From NCBI RefSeq assembly GCF_000321225.1, contig NW_004450286.1:1354531-1418530 (forward strand): a DNA stretch of 64,000 nt, given 5' to 3'. Every line of letters begins with the position of its first letter. The stretch's first letter is position 1. Below the pieces are notes generated by a model, which ran no database searches, had not been told where the DNA came from, and saw only the letters and a list, made by a program, of their open reading frames with translations. The DNA is from Odobenus rosmarus divergens (lineage: Eukaryota > Chordata > Mammalia > Carnivora > Odobenidae). The position numbers and the translations under genes are program-made. This document shows positions 21,240-34,134 of this stretch, piece by piece.

Positions 21240-24200
21240 AGGACTTAGTTAATAGTTAATAGGGCAACGCCTATCATGGTTAGCTCTGACCGATGACCCA
21301 GAGGGGCTGTGCGTTTCTTGGATCGAAGTGCTTTTCTAAATTCTCCAATCGTATAGCCTTCTTAAAAACAGAAATACGTCAGAAGATGCAGTTTATTGAA
21401 CATGCTAATGCAGAGTAACCAAACCTAGTAAATTAAAAGCTACAAAGCAGCCCAAGCTTCTGCTCCTTGGAATGAGGAGTCCAGGCTGATTAGGGGGAGA
21501 AACTTCAGAATCAGCCTGAAGAGGAGACTTCAAGTACAATGCACCGAGAGACACGCCTATAGCTCATTGTTATTTCAGGAAGCTATGAAGATAAGATAAT
21601 TATATACTTCCGAAAAGCTCATTCAGAGAGTCATAATAGAGCTTCACCCATTGGTTGAGGGAGTACTGTGACCAAATGATGGGATATATTCCAGAATAAG
21701 TAAAAGCAAATGAGACAGGACAAACAGGCATGACCAAAGGGGGAAAAAAAAGGAAACAAAATTTCTAGGAAATGTGTTAATGAATCAAAGTTCTCTGCTC
21801 CAAGGGCAATGTCATTTTCACTGGCCATTTCGTTTGGGAATGTGAAATAAGAAGGTCAAAAAGAAACTGAGACCGGTCCTGTTGCGGAGGCTGCCTGTCT
21901 CACACGCTAGCTAGGCCAGTTTACCAACAGCCAAGGTGGCCATGAAAAGGCCCAAGAAAGTGGGGAAAAGTACGATGGAAGAAAGTGCGACACAGAGGCA
22001 CGGCTGATAGGAAAGACATGAAGCTGGGATTTATTTAATCTGGGTGGAAGAATGAACAGAAAGTTCAGGTTCCTAAAGTAGCTGATTACGCTGTTACGAT
22101 GGAAGGGAGTTTTATGTAAACACTACGGATCTGGCAGCCAGCCCCACCCTCGACGTCTTCTTATCCCGAAGGTGAATAATGTACGTCTGAGGCATTTTAT
22201 TACGTACTTCACATACATTATTTTTTACATGCTCATATGCACTTACTATACTCCTATTTTATGAGTCATTTTGCCATCAAAAGATGTAGGTATTCATCAA
22301 AGTTAAGTACAAGCAAAGAGGAGCAAATAGCCTTAGAATATTATCTCTTTCATAGAAAGGCACAGGGATCAAACAATATCACCCTTTTTAAAACTTCCAC
22401 ATTTTCTGTGCATCCTCTGTCCTAGGCTGCTACCTCTCAGTGAAGCCACTCAGATGTCCTCCCTTGGAGGAAGGAAGCGACTGCAATATTAAGGTCCTAA
22501 CCATCTATTTACATTAAGGAAACTGAGGTCAGGCATCCGTCAACATCTGCAGTACCTGCTGTTGGTCATCGCTGACCCAGGGCACAGGGGACTCATTAAG
22601 CAGTGTGAATTGGTCCTGTCCCCAGAGAGCGCTACACGACAGCTTTGTTAGCCGGTAGTGGTGTCCATAACGGAGGTGGCTCCTGGTACAGTGGAAAGCC
22701 CCCAGGATCGGGAGCAAGAAGCCCCGGGCCAGGTCCCGCTTCTACATAACTAGCTGGGCAAGCTCTGTGTGTCATTGGTGTGGGCCTCATCTGTAAGATG
22801 GGGAGGTGACTCATTGAGCCTGAAGGTCATTCTGGTCTTAAACATCCCAATGTTCATGAAATGCACTTTCAAATGGTTCTGGTAAAGAAGCTTTAGTCCC
22901 TTTAGGAAAGGAATTACGAAGAGTTGAGAGCCTGTACAGGTTCATAAAGATGTATTAGTATTGGCCAATTATGTGCTTTTTGCAGTTACGGGTAAGTTGG
23001 GGGAGGGGGAAGATTAGTAGCTCTGGTTGCCAAGGAAACCACCTGAAAAGTCCATCACAGAGTGGACTCGTCCTGTGGATACTGTGCACGTTAGATGGTC
23101 ATGATCTCTCATACCGAGAGAGAGAACGACGCACAGGGCACAAATACCACAGGGGCAGGACCCCGCTCATCCCTCCCCACCCCACCATATTTTTCTCAAA
23201 CGAAAATAACCAGCGAGTGACTAAGTATGCAGGATAAAGCCACCTAGCGACTCCCCCAATGTCAGCCAAGAGGAGTCACAAATTTCCCTAAAAACGGGTG
23301 ACTGTAGGGGACTGATGCCTAAAGCACTCATGAAGATAAAACAACCAAGGAGGGAAAACCAGGGTCAGATCAAATAGAGGAGCATACTAGCTGCACAGTG
23401 TAAAATGTAGGGATCACCCCCACACATAGCGTTTTGTAACCAGACTTCCTTTTTTGGCTTCCAGACTTTCCTTCAGGTTAGGGCCTTAGAGCTGGGGATG
23501 TGGCTCCGTCTGAGGTATCAGTGGGAGACCGTGCCTGGGGAACCCATCTTTGTAGACACTGCGCTGAGCTTAAGCAGCTGGGCACCCAACTCCTGGGCCC
23601 AGACGCTGGGAGGACCCGGACATTGTAAGAATCAGACCACATCCGGGAATCCCTAAGGATTCAGAGGATGCTGACGGAGCTGACATGTCACACCTACTGG
23701 ACCCCACAGGTGGAAGGAAGTGCTTGGCACCCACCATTGCTCCAGAGAAGACCCTGCTTTTACAGACCACCCCTGTCCCCAGCCTGTGCTGGACTCTGCC
23801 TGGAACGGTGAGACATTGTAACCCCTAACTTCTTCGTTCCCAGGACACCCTTTCCCCTGACTCTATCCAGTCTTGGGAAGTCAGCAGTTAAAAACCTGAA
23901 CGGGTTTTTATCTACTTCCTGTGAATCTCCGAATCTCTGTGGAGGGCCACTCGTCTAAAGAGAAAAGAACTATGGCGATGTGAAATGTGTTTCCATCAGA
24001 CTAATACTTAAATGTTTATATTTATTTACCTTCTGCTCTATAACAATTTCTTCTCTAATTAGGCAAAGCTAAGGACTACAGTACATTATGTTTGTTCACA
24101 AGTTTGAAGACAAGAATATGGCTGGATGAAGCTCTCCCAGTGGTTACAGGCACCACGTGAGCGCCCCCTGGAGGCTGCACGTGGCCAAGCTCTACCCGCC

Positions 24201-24690
24201 CCACCCTCCAGGCCAATCCTGGGGTATCCTGGAGTCCTTAAGAGGAATTGGGAACCAGACCAGAGATAACCTAGATCTGCAATATATCTGTCCTTTCATC
24301 TCGGAGAGACCAAGAAAAACCAAGATATAAAGTCTCGTGATTACTTGCAAAGCAAAGGGGAGAGTTTTCAGCATGCTAACAGTGGGGACTCGGGGAAGAA
24401 GGCCAGAACATGCCTTGCTGCCTGCTCATTTCCCTTTCCCTCCAAAAGCACAGTTGGAAGAACAAAACTGGTTTTGTGTGTGCTGGGCAGAGGGCACATT
24501 CAGACTCCGTTGTTTTAGGATTTATTCCTATGATGGGGTTTTAAGCCCATAAGGACAGTGATGAGCTAGATTTTACAGATATCACAAGGGTAAATATTAA
24601 ATTGCAGCATTGACTCAGACACGGGCAATGAACTCATGCCAGCCTATTCAGATAACTACTGTATTTCATTGATTTTATGATGCTTTTTTT
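21240..24690. other. Intron 1 stretch without recognised elements
   Basis: I see no gene and no repeat that I can name. Open frames are short and unlike known proteins. Includes a GC-richer part around 23450-23830. Confidence 0.5.
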
Positions 24691-24869
24691 TTTTACATTT
24701 TACTATCTCTAGAAATCAGTATGCATCTTCCAATCTATGACATCATCAATTCAATGAAAGATAGTATTTATGAAGCATTTATTATTGAACAAGAAACTAC
24801 ATTAGTTGTGGAATATACACGGCCCTTGTCCTCAAATATTTTCCAATGAAGTTGCAAGATAGACCGTGA

Positions 24870-25240
24870 CAAAATTTCAAATAGATGCTAGAGACATTGT
24901 TCCCAAACTGTGCACCAAGGTACCCTGGGACAAGTCAGCAAGTGTTTAAGCTTTCAAGGGAAATAGAGCGATACTCAACCTCTGTCGGACCCTGCAACTA
25001 CCAGGTCAAAGTGTTCCTACCAGGGGTTCATGACAGATTGTACTATCTTCTTTCTCATGATTCCATATCCTACAAAGCTGAGTTTTTGGTTGCTGCTGTG
25101 ATTAAAGCAAAAGCCAGGGGAAAAAATCAATGTGGAACAGAAAATGAGAGTGGCATGTCCAACCTGATTCTAAGGTTTGAGAAGTTGTGCAGTGCCCAAC
25201 AGGTGCACGCACCCTCTTTGTAATTCATTGTGGCTATTTA
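24870..25240 (+). pseudogene. hAT-Charlie transposase C-terminal fossil
   Basis: A 112-codon open frame (24885-25223). Its tail reads AAVIKAKARGKNQCGTENES, then NLILRFEKLCSAQQVHAPS before the stop. The block (A/S)xIKxKxRxxxxC...N...SNLxxRFEKLC is the conserved C-terminus of Charlie-type hAT transposases (also seen in domesticated ZBED/SCAND3-like proteins). The part before it ('ttcccaaactgtgcaccaagg') resembles a Charlie terminal region rather than catalytic protein, so this is an internally deleted element and not a working gene. The frame has stayed open, perhaps by chance. Confidence 0.55.
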
Positions 25241-25565
25241 AGAACGGGATACAAATATTCTTTTTTCTTCTTATTCACGTATTAGTTTTTTTTTTTTTCA
25301 AGTAGCTCTTAATTGTTAGGATATAAATACTAAGTTGTTTGGACGTCACCACTTCATAAATAGAACTGATAGGCATTTCTTCTGGCCTAGGCGCTTGGAG
25401 GAAAAATGGTGGAGACACTAATTTCTCTGTGAACTGAGAAAGTCTGGGAACTTCTCTGTTAGGGCCCATCACCAACAGGCTGAAACATAATTATGACTTG
25501 CTCAAGGTCACTCTGAAGCAAGGAAAACAAAAAAGTTAAACAAGTTATTTAAAATTTTGAGTTTA

Positions 25566-25680
25566 GGGGTGCCTGGCTGGCTCAGTCAGTAGAGCGTGTG
25601 ATTCTTGATCCTAAAGTTGTTAGTTCGAACCCCACATTGGGTGTGGAGATAGATGACTTAAAAATAAAATCTAAAATAAA
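25566..25680 (+). mobile_element. Short tRNA-Lys-derived carnivore SINE
   Basis: 'ggggtgcctggctggctcagtcagtagagcg', then 'agttcgaaccccacattgggtgtgg' keep tRNA A and B boxes. AAAATAAAATC tail. Perfect 15-bp target duplication 'aaaattttgagttta' (25551-25565 and about 25678-25692). Confidence 0.93.
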
Positions 25681-26019
25681 ATTTTGAGTTTATTTTATCT
25701 TTAAATCTAAGTAATATTTGCACAAAGTAATATAAAGCAAAAAGGTAAAGAAATGCATAAAATGAAAAGCAATAGTCTCCCACCCCACTCTTTCTACCCC
25801 CAATCTCGCTTCCAGAGGTTATTCTGTAACAGTTTTATAATTTTAGTTCTGGTGGTCACCTCCCAAGCTCTAGTGTTTATCCTTTTACTTTGTGATTTAT
25901 TTCCACTTTTAGACAGTCTGTCAATGCCTAAGAAGGGCAAGAACTTTCTCCTCCCTTTTCTAGCTGCTGACAGCATACTGCTGTTTTTATTTCCTCTGCT
26001 GATTACCTTGGCAACTTTA

Positions 26020-26234
26020 TTTATTTTTAAAGATTTTATTTATTTATTTGAGAGAGAGAGAGCATGAGCGGTGGGGGGGGGGGGAGGAGTAGAGGGAGAG
26101 GGACAAGCAGACTCCATGCTGAGCACGGAGCCCGAATCGGGGCTTGACTTGGGGCTCGATTCCATGCCCGTGAGATCAGGACCTGAGCGGAAATCAAGTC
26201 AGACCCTTAACTGACTGAGCCACCCAGGCGCCCC
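26020..26234 (-). mobile_element. SINEC, - strand
   Basis: 'aaagattttatttatttatttgagagag' start, 'gagccacccaggcgcccc' end. Target duplication 'taccttggcaacttta' / 'taccttgggcacttta'. Contains a run of G at 26071-26082. Confidence 0.95.
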
Positions 26235-27679
26235 TACCTTGGGCACTTTAAATAACAGTTCAAGCGCTGACTCCCCCAACTTCAGGTGTTCCCTCTTGAG
26301 CCACTGTTATGTAGGATGGGGCTGTGCACCTTGATCTCTCCCTGACCCCCCACTCCCTTTCCCCCTCCCCATTCCTACCTCTGCCCTCCCTGCCGCTATT
26401 GTCCCACGCACAAGCTTTATGTTTGGTTCCGGAATCACAGTGAAATCTTCATTTTGGCTCTAGGCTGATTTTGAAAATGAAATGCTCATAGGCAGCATTT
26501 ATATGATTAAGACTTTGTAAAGACTTGCCCTTCAGAATTGAGTGGGTGCTGGCTCTCATTTCCTTTCTGTGGTCCGGCACTGGGCGCCTCATGTCTCAGT
26601 ATCAACAAGTGGATTCTCTTTGTTCTGAAAACGTGTTGTTCAAAAATCATTCCACATCTCACGTGGCTTCATGTTTAGATCCTGTCTTTCTTACAAGGCT
26701 CCCCGCCGCCCCCAAGTTCCGAATCCCTGTCGGCTCGGGCGGAGGGCAGTAGCTGTGTTCTACGAAGCATCCGGGAACCCCGAACTAGTGAATAGTGAAC
26801 CCGGCTCCTAGGGGAAACAGGGTTAGGTGGCCGCGAGCCTCTGGTCACCACTTTTTCATCAACAGAATCAATACACAACCTTGTTTTAAGTGTGTTTCTG
26901 TTTAAAGACACCTGATATAATATGTATTGTTGATTCATCAACATTGAACTCACAGGAATTAGCGACTCTCACTTAAACTTGAACTGAACCTCCTCTAACA
27001 CACGTATTTCCCCCAGAAGTCACATTTATTTGCAGCCTTCTTGTGCTCAGGAACACTAGACGGCACTTCAGGATGGTGCCTGGGGGTCATTTCGAACAGT
27101 GGAATCACCCATGGAAAGCACATAGATGTGCAAACCATGACACTAAACAGGCCATGGAAAGGGCACGGGTTTCCTGAGTGGGAGATGAAAGAGGAAGGCC
27201 AGCCTCAGTAGAACTCAGCTGGGAAGGTGAGTGATTCTGCTCAAATGTTTTGCTGCCCTGTGTGTGTCTTTGCAAGACTGAAAGAGCATTGGTTTGGGGA
27301 TGACAAATAAAGTTTGGCAAGCAGGCAGACTCCCTAATATGGAATCTGTGAGTAACGAGGGTCAACTGTGCTTTCCTTCGTTCTCGTTGACAAAAGAGAA
27401 GTGTGGCTTTGCCACATCCTAAAAATCACCCAGCTTCTCAGTCATCGTTCTTTGCAGGGGCCACTTTCTTCCCAGAATCTTTTATCCTGAAGTCCTCTGA
27501 CCTCTGACCTCATGCTCCAGTTTGGAATGGTTGCTTCACCCAGTGGTCATCCTGGGACTGCCTTCCTGGCTCATCCCTCACCCAGCCTCCTCCTCCTTCT
27601 CGGTTTACTGCCTTGTTTGCTTGGGGTCAGCGTCTTGTCATTCTTCAGAGACAGTACAGAGAAGTACCTTTTGGTTTCT

Positions 27680-27882
27680 TTCTTTTCTTTTCTTTTTTTT
27701 AAAGATTTTATTTATTTATTTGACAGAGAGAGAGAGAGCACAAGCAGGGGGAAGGGCAGGCAGAGGGAGAAGCAGGCTCCCTGCTGAGCAAGGAGCCCGA
27801 TGCGGGACTTGATCCCAGGACCCGGGGATCATGACCTGAGCCAAAGGCAGACGCTTAACCGCCTGAGCCACCCAGGCGTCCC
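27680..27882 (-). mobile_element. SINEC, - strand
   Basis: 'aaagattttatttatttatttgacagagag' to 'gccacccaggcgtcc'. Flanked by 'taccttttggtttctt' / 'tacactttggtttctt'. Confidence 0.95.
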
Positions 27883-27899
27883 TACACTTTGGTTTCTTA

Positions 27900-28640
27900 C
27901 ATAAATGGGACTGTCTTTACTGAATGATCTTTGGATGATCATTTGGTAGGGGATATAATTTTTATCATCAAAATCATTTTGCTTCAACATTTTGAAGCCA
28001 TCAATCCATTGTTTTTTTTCATCCAGTGTTACAGATAAGTGTGGTGCCCCCAACCCCCCAAGCTTTTAGATTGTCTCTTTCTGTTCTAAAATTTCACAAG
28101 GATGGATCTAGGTGTGGGTCTTCCCCGAACCCATTCACCCTGCTCAGCCCTTGGCGATAAGCCTGTTAAATCAATCAGAAGACTGGTGTCTTTAATAACT
28201 CCGGGCATTCTCTGTTACAGACTTGATCATTCCGCCCCATTGCCTTATTCCTCCTGCCGGTCCCTTCTCTTACCGGAATGCCTGTAAACCAGGGGTTGGA
28301 GCTCCCGGATTGCTCCTCCAAGTCTCTCATCTTTTTCCATTTTTTTTTTCAGTCCTCTTAACATCTAATTTTGGCAATCATATTATTCATTTCCAAGAGC
28401 TCTTCCTTGTTCTCTGGTTGTTCCTTTTTCACATCAGCCCCTTCTTTTACGAGTGCACCATGTCTTCAAGTCTCTCTGAGACTAGTTAGGGTGTGTTTAC
28501 GTGATCGTCTGTTCTGGAAATCATTTGATTCGGTCGGTCATCCCATGTATTTATTTTCATCTTTCTCTTTCATGTCAGCTTTCCTTCAATGTCTGGTGAG
28601 CTCTGGTCATGCCTTCGTGTTTAAGAATGAAAGACAAGGC
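27900..28640 (-). mobile_element. Degraded LINE (L1M-like), interrupted by the SINE at 27680
   Basis: T-rich text with 'gattgtctctttctgttctaaaatttcac', 'ggatctaggtgtgggtc' and 'tttccaagagctcttccttgttctctgg' resembles an old antisense L1. Subfamily unassigned. Confidence 0.5.
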
Positions 28641-28894
28641 TGATCATTACAGGCAGAGAGAAAAGCTTTCCTCAACTGTTGTCAGCGAGGCATGGATCCT
28701 GCCTGGGACCTCTGGGTGCGTGCCTAGGGCCTGCCATACAGCAGGCATTGCCTGTGCGCCCAGTCGGGGACTGAGAGCCCCCAAATGCCAGAATGAGAAA
28801 GCATTACTTTGTGGAGCTGCAGACGTCCTAGAAATTCTAGACCTGCCCTGTAGTTGTTCAATTTCTCTCTTTTTAAAAAAATAAGCCTTAACAG

Positions 28895-29086
28895 ATTCCT
28901 TTTTTTAAATAAACAAATTTATTTATTTTGAGGGGGGGAGGGGCAGAAGGAGAAGGAGAGAGAATCTCAAGCAGGCTCCACGCTCAGTACAGAGCCCGAC
29001 GCAGGGCTCGATCTCGGGACCCTGAGACCACGACCTGAACCGAAATCTAGGTGGACGCTTAACCAACTGAGCCACCCACGCACCCC
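28895..29086 (-). mobile_element. SINEC, - strand
   Basis: 'ttttttaaataaacaaatttatttattttgag' to 'gagccacccacgcacccc'. Target duplication 'tagttgttcaa' at 28851 and 29090. Confidence 0.93.
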
Positions 29087-29089
29087 ACA

Positions 29090-32000
29090 TAGTTGTTCAA
29101 CTTCTTTAGAGAGGAAACCTCAGATTGTTAGTTGGGGGGATAAATGCGGGATTGCCAGAAACTCTGCTGGGAGGAGGGAGGGAGAGGGACCAATTCAGCT
29201 GGCCGTTCTGGAAACAGACTCTCAGCAAGTCCCCGCCTCTCACCCTAACCACCTTTAGTGCAGCTCCCACTTGCCTTTACTCTTGCCCACGGCCTCCCGT
29301 GCGACACTGTCTGCATGGTCCGAGGCACTTTCAGTCTTCCAGAAACTTGTTGAAATCTCCCACCTGCTGAAGATCCACACCAGCCCCCTGCCCCTTTGTT
29401 GTTTGGTGTTTATTTACCTTGAAATTCTTTACCATTATTTTTGGGGGCTCCAAGAGAGGGGAAGCACTTGTGCTCTGTCCATCATGTAGAGCTGGAAGTG
29501 GAAGGTGTCATTTTAACTTAACATCTTAGCAAACATCATTTGGGAATCAGCCTAGAAATGAGTATGCTGGTAAGGAGAAAAAGCTCAACTGTTTTATAAT
29601 TGAGTAATAATGTCATATTGAAAAATTTAGATCACTTTCATCACCAGGTGAATCACTGGTCTTGAGATAATTGAGGAATATAAAATTTCATATCAAGAGA
29701 TTATGTAAGACCCCTTAGTATAACCAAATCAAATTCAGTGTGTCTGTATTTGCCCGACTGTAGCATATGGGATTCCTATAAACAATATTTATAATTATAC
29801 TGTAATCCCAGAAGGGAGGAGAAGAAAGAAAAGAAAAATCCCAAGCATTTGCCCTTATTGAATGAATTGCTTTTGGTGGGAAACAGCAAACTTTGCTTAA
29901 CACCCTGACTGCCTGCCTTCATGAAAAGACAAAATAGTCTGGTTTCTTTGGACTAGTATTTTCTTTAATTTAAATACGTTCTTTCTCAAGCATAAAGAGC
30001 TGATCAAGAGGAACCCATTTTTTTTTCTGCCTCAGACAACTTCTTGAAATTTGTATTACATGTAAACTGATGAGGAATATGACACACTCTAGCCAATCCG
30101 CAAGACGGTCCATTAGAAGCCGCCAGCAATCCTGATTTCAATAACCATTTTTCTGCTGTTAAGCTGCTGCAAAGTGGCTTTTAAAAAGAGAGAGCAGTCA
30201 TTTGAGATTGGGAACAGTCACTGTGGACCGCGTGTCACAGGTGAGGGTTGGCTGGGCTGAAGAACCACCTTGACAAAGGATCTGGAATTACAAGACAGCT
30301 TATTTTAAAGTACTCTTTTGAGCTTGTTCTCTTCAGAAGTATACAGATCAGGGGTTGTAGGGAGGGAGTGATGGGGAGCAGCAAAAAAGTGATGGGGAGC
30401 AGCAAAAAGGTGATGGGGAGCAGCAAACGCTCACGGGGCAGGCTTTGGCCCCCCCATCTGCCTGCAGGCTGCTCCCGGGGGATGGAAAAATCTGAGGCAG
30501 AGCAGGGGTCCAGCTGACTCTTCTTTAGTGAGGTGGGACCCTGGGGCTGGCAGGGGAGAGGGGCTTGACCCCTGAACATCAACAAGTCTGGGACCTTGTT
30601 CTATCCCTGCACTAGCAGAAGCCTTGGCTCCTAGAAGATTCTCCCAAAGTTTCTGTTGAATAAGTGAGCAGAAGAGTGAGTCCCCATAAAAAAGTACATG
30701 AATCAAAATGCTTTATCTATATATTACCTTAAAACTGGAAATAAGAGGTCTTGTAGCTTTTTAGTGATGGGAATGATTTTTTTTTTAAACTTTAAGTACT
30801 GTTTTAAAATTGCTGAGATGTATTCATTTTTTCATCCCCATGATATTTCTCTAATCTGTAGTATCATGCTTCGGAATATCTCATATTGTAAATATTTATG
30901 AAAAAATGAGGTAGACACCGCAATGAAGCATCTTCACTCTGTCAGTTCAAAACTCTCCTTTGGGAGAATAAAATGAGATGAAATAAAACTCGGTAGGACA
31001 TAAGGGAATTCAATACAAATGTATTAACTATATGTAGAAATATATTTTTAAAGGACATTAAAAAAAAACCCTCTTAGCCTCACACCTAATAGAATTCTAA
31101 TGTATTTTGGTGTGTTATGTGTTACCCTACTACGTACTGTATTAAAATAATAGTTAGTATTATTTTGTAGCTGTAAAAACCATTCTCAGTAACACTAGCT
31201 AAATCACCTGCTCTATTACATTTCCATTTATGAAGTCCAAGGGCAAATCATTATTGCACAAGTAATACTTTCCAAACCGTTTTCATCCAAGGCCATCTTT
31301 AAGTGAATGAGAGTAGTCAATAATTTTATCGTCATATATGTTAGAGCACATTAACAATTTATAATGTAAAGAGCTATATCAAATGCAATTTCATCAAAAT
31401 GACACACAGATCAAATTAACGAAATTAACCAACCGTGAACGTTAGAACCAAGCATTAACCCAATTTATTTAAATTATACTATTGGGTTACAAATCATTCC
31501 CTTTTTAAAAAGTCTTTCAAGTCATGTCCTGGAATAATCTGGGAGGAAGTCAACTGCCAGTGCATTCTTTATAATCCAGAGTCAGAGCGTGTGTGGCCAA
31601 CTCCTTCTAGAGGGGATGGGGAGAGGAGAGCAGAGCATGGGGGCGGCGCAGATATGGCGTAGATTTAGGGTATATGCTGCTAGGGTGGTACTCAGTGACT
31701 TTTAACAGGTTTTGTTAACTTTGTTAAACGTGAGCTCAAGTTTCTTTTTAAAAAAGACAAAAGGACAAGTTGATATATATTTAGTCTCTTCGTTATTAGC
31801 CTGCCATTGTCTAATATAAGTATATTTGGCTACCTATGGTATCGGTTGGATGAGAAATGAATATAAGTGAATGAATAAAAATAATTTTTATTCTTGTTGG
31901 ATCTTAGTCATGCAGCCCAGAAGAAAATTGTCTTCCTGAGTCTATTTATTCATGGAAAACAAAATAAAAAACAAACCCTTTACGGGGTCCAGCCTCGTCT
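29090..32000. other. Intron 1 stretch, mostly unique and AT-rich
   Basis: Apart from a 21-bp minisatellite (30368-30428) I recognise nothing. 30900-31900 is strongly AT-rich without open frames. Confidence 0.55.
30368..30428. repeat. 21-bp minisatellite, about 2.9 units
   Basis: The unit gtgatggggagcagcaaaaa(a/g) is repeated at 30368, 30389 and 30410. The unit length is a multiple of three, so a repeated VMGSSKK frame appears, but nothing suggests it is coding. Confidence 0.95.
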
Positions 32001-32249
32001 CTTATCTTTCTGCTCTCAGGAATTGCAAACAGGAACAGTGGGCAAGTTGTCCTGTTTCTTCAAAATCGAATAGTTTCAAATTAGTCGTGAGGTTTATTGT
32101 TATCAACGGTGGCCTCTTGCTTCTCTGAGCAGGGGACCGACTTTGAGCCAAGATGAGCTTCTCAAGTGAAGGGTGAGGAGATGCGGGAGTTTGCTTTGGG
32201 GCTGGCAGTGAGCGTACCAGTACCAGACAGCAAGTAGACTGTAGCCCCC

Positions 32250-32750
32250 GGTGCTGCCTGATCCACCAGGGGCTTCCAGAGACATCCATGACTGCTGGGC
32301 CCGAGTACGTAGTGGGGGCGGTTGTGGGCACTCAAGGCAGAGGCAGCTGCCCCGGAACCCCTCTTCCTCCACCCCTCCCTTGCTTGTCCCTCCCACCGTT
32401 TTCCTTACTGTCAGTCCCAAGGCAGCGGTTGCACTGTGGGCGCAGTGGGGCTTGGGGCGGCTGTGGCTCCCGCCGCCGTGTTCTATGCTGGTGATACGCC
32501 GTGTCCTTCCCTGGTTATGGCTGTGTGCGGACTGGGCCTTGGCAGTCTGTATCGCTGCACCAGGTAAGGGCAACCATGACGTGCCTTTCCATCTATGGGT
32601 GGAAGCTGCTAGACCTCGAGGGTGCAGCACGATGGCAGATGGGAGGTACAGGGGACCAGAGCGGGGAGGGGGGTGTGGTGTGAGGCGGTGGGGGCTCCAG
32701 TCTTGCACCCACCACCTGTGGCCCTTAGCCAAACTCATTGATTTTTCAAC
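32250..32750 (+). other. GC-rich block with exon-like cassette, function unknown
   Basis: GC-rich island-like sequence in an otherwise AT-rich intron, open on both strands (+ 32251-32880, - 32103-32816). Inside it, 32415-32563 on the + strand has a strong acceptor (ccaccgttttccttactgtcag) and a perfect donor (CACCAG|gtaagg). In the frame starting at 32415 it reads 49 codons without a stop, in two Gly/Ala/Val-rich stretches (GAVGLGAAVAPAAVFYAG and LVMAVCGLGLGSLY) that look membrane-like. I recognise no family. It may be chance in GC-rich DNA, a lost or lineage-specific antisense exon, or part of an unlisted repeat. Confidence 0.3.
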
Positions 32751-32784
32751 ACCTCCCCGCCCAACCCCCCCAACTTTGCTCCAA

Positions 32785-32812
32785 AAACAAACAAACAAAC
32801 AAACAAAAAAGA
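32785..32812. repeat. (CAAA)n microsatellite
   Basis: Short array 'aaacaaacaaacaaacaaac' beside the GC-rich block. Confidence 0.85.
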
Positions 32813-34134
32813 ACAATCTTTCAGGAGCTCCAACATATAAAACAGATGGAAGGAAGGGGAGCAGTCCTGGATGGAGTTAAGAGGTGCCTGAGAACTTTGA
32901 TGGCTGGGTTCCCACCTTTCCTGCTTTGGGCGTCTGAGAAATGACAGCCATTACACCTGCCGACCTGTGAGGTCCTTTCCGCCCTGAAAGATGCTCTTAT
33001 TCTATGAAGATACTCAAAAGGTCCCTCCTTCTGACCCCCCTCTGTTACATCCACAGACATGGAACAACCCGGTAGAATGAAGTCATATCCAGATGATCTT
33101 TCCTTTGAAGTGACTATCTTGTCATCCACAATAATTGTAGAAAAGAAAAACCAGACTTGAAAATTCTACTTTGCTTTGTTCCAGAACTGCCTCTTCTCCA
33201 CCCCAAGACGATAATCTATAGTGTTCACTGAAGAGCAGCGGGGGTGAAATCCAGTTTTGTAGCAAGGGGACAACGCTGGAGTTGGTCAGCACGGCACGGA
33301 AATCCTGGAAGACTGGTCGATTTGCAAGTTTAGCATACTGGAGGGGGACCCCGTGAATTATCATCTGATCTAAAAATTTATGTTGTATATTATAAAAGCT
33401 ATTGGAATTTACCTTTTCATATTCTACTACCACTATTTAATTTTAATGGCTTTATTGAACAGTGAAAGCAGCACAAAAAAGACATCGCATAATATATGCC
33501 ATTATTAGGGCCAGGCCAGTAAACGCAGGGCCTGGGTTTCCCAGGATCAGTTTGATTTTACTTTGTTACGTTTTTGTCCAGTTGTTATGGAAACACCCCA
33601 AATTTAGGCATCCAAACTATATCATCAGGACTGCCTCTTTCATCCAGAAACGAGCCCCAGATCTCTGATCAGATCGTGTGTTGCAGTTTTGGGTTAAACA
33701 ATATTGTCGCCGTAGCTAATCCTGGCGTCCCCGGAATGAGCTGGAGCGAATGTCCCTGTGCTGAGGCTGGTGGTCTGACGCGGATTTCCACACACACACT
33801 TCTGTCAAAGCATGAGAATTCTGACGTGAATTACTTACTCCATTCCAAGTCCAAATTGGCAACGCCAGTCAAATAAATCGGGCAAAGTATGATGGATGGT
33901 GGGATGGATAAATGAACAGCAAGGGCTTCAGAGAAACCACCAAATTTATCTTATTTAATACTTTGTGACAAGACAATTTAAAGTACAGTGTTGTGCGGCT
34001 CAATCGGATAATCTTTATCTTTCATCGGACAGAGGCAGGTAAAATGGTGAGGCAGAGAAGTTTTTAAAATAAGACTTTGTATAATGAACATAATCTGAGA
34101 ATTGCTGGGATGGAAGCAGCCCCTTGTTCTCACC

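Noticed and set aside
25566..25640. tRNA-Lys-like sequence with A and B boxes
   Set aside because: It continues into a SINE tail, has target duplications and changed stem bases, so it is a SINE head and not a tRNA gene.
30248..30517. + strand frame containing a repeated VMGSSKK heptapeptide
   Set aside because: The repeat is a DNA minisatellite whose unit happens to be 21 bases. No start context, splice site or homology supports a protein.
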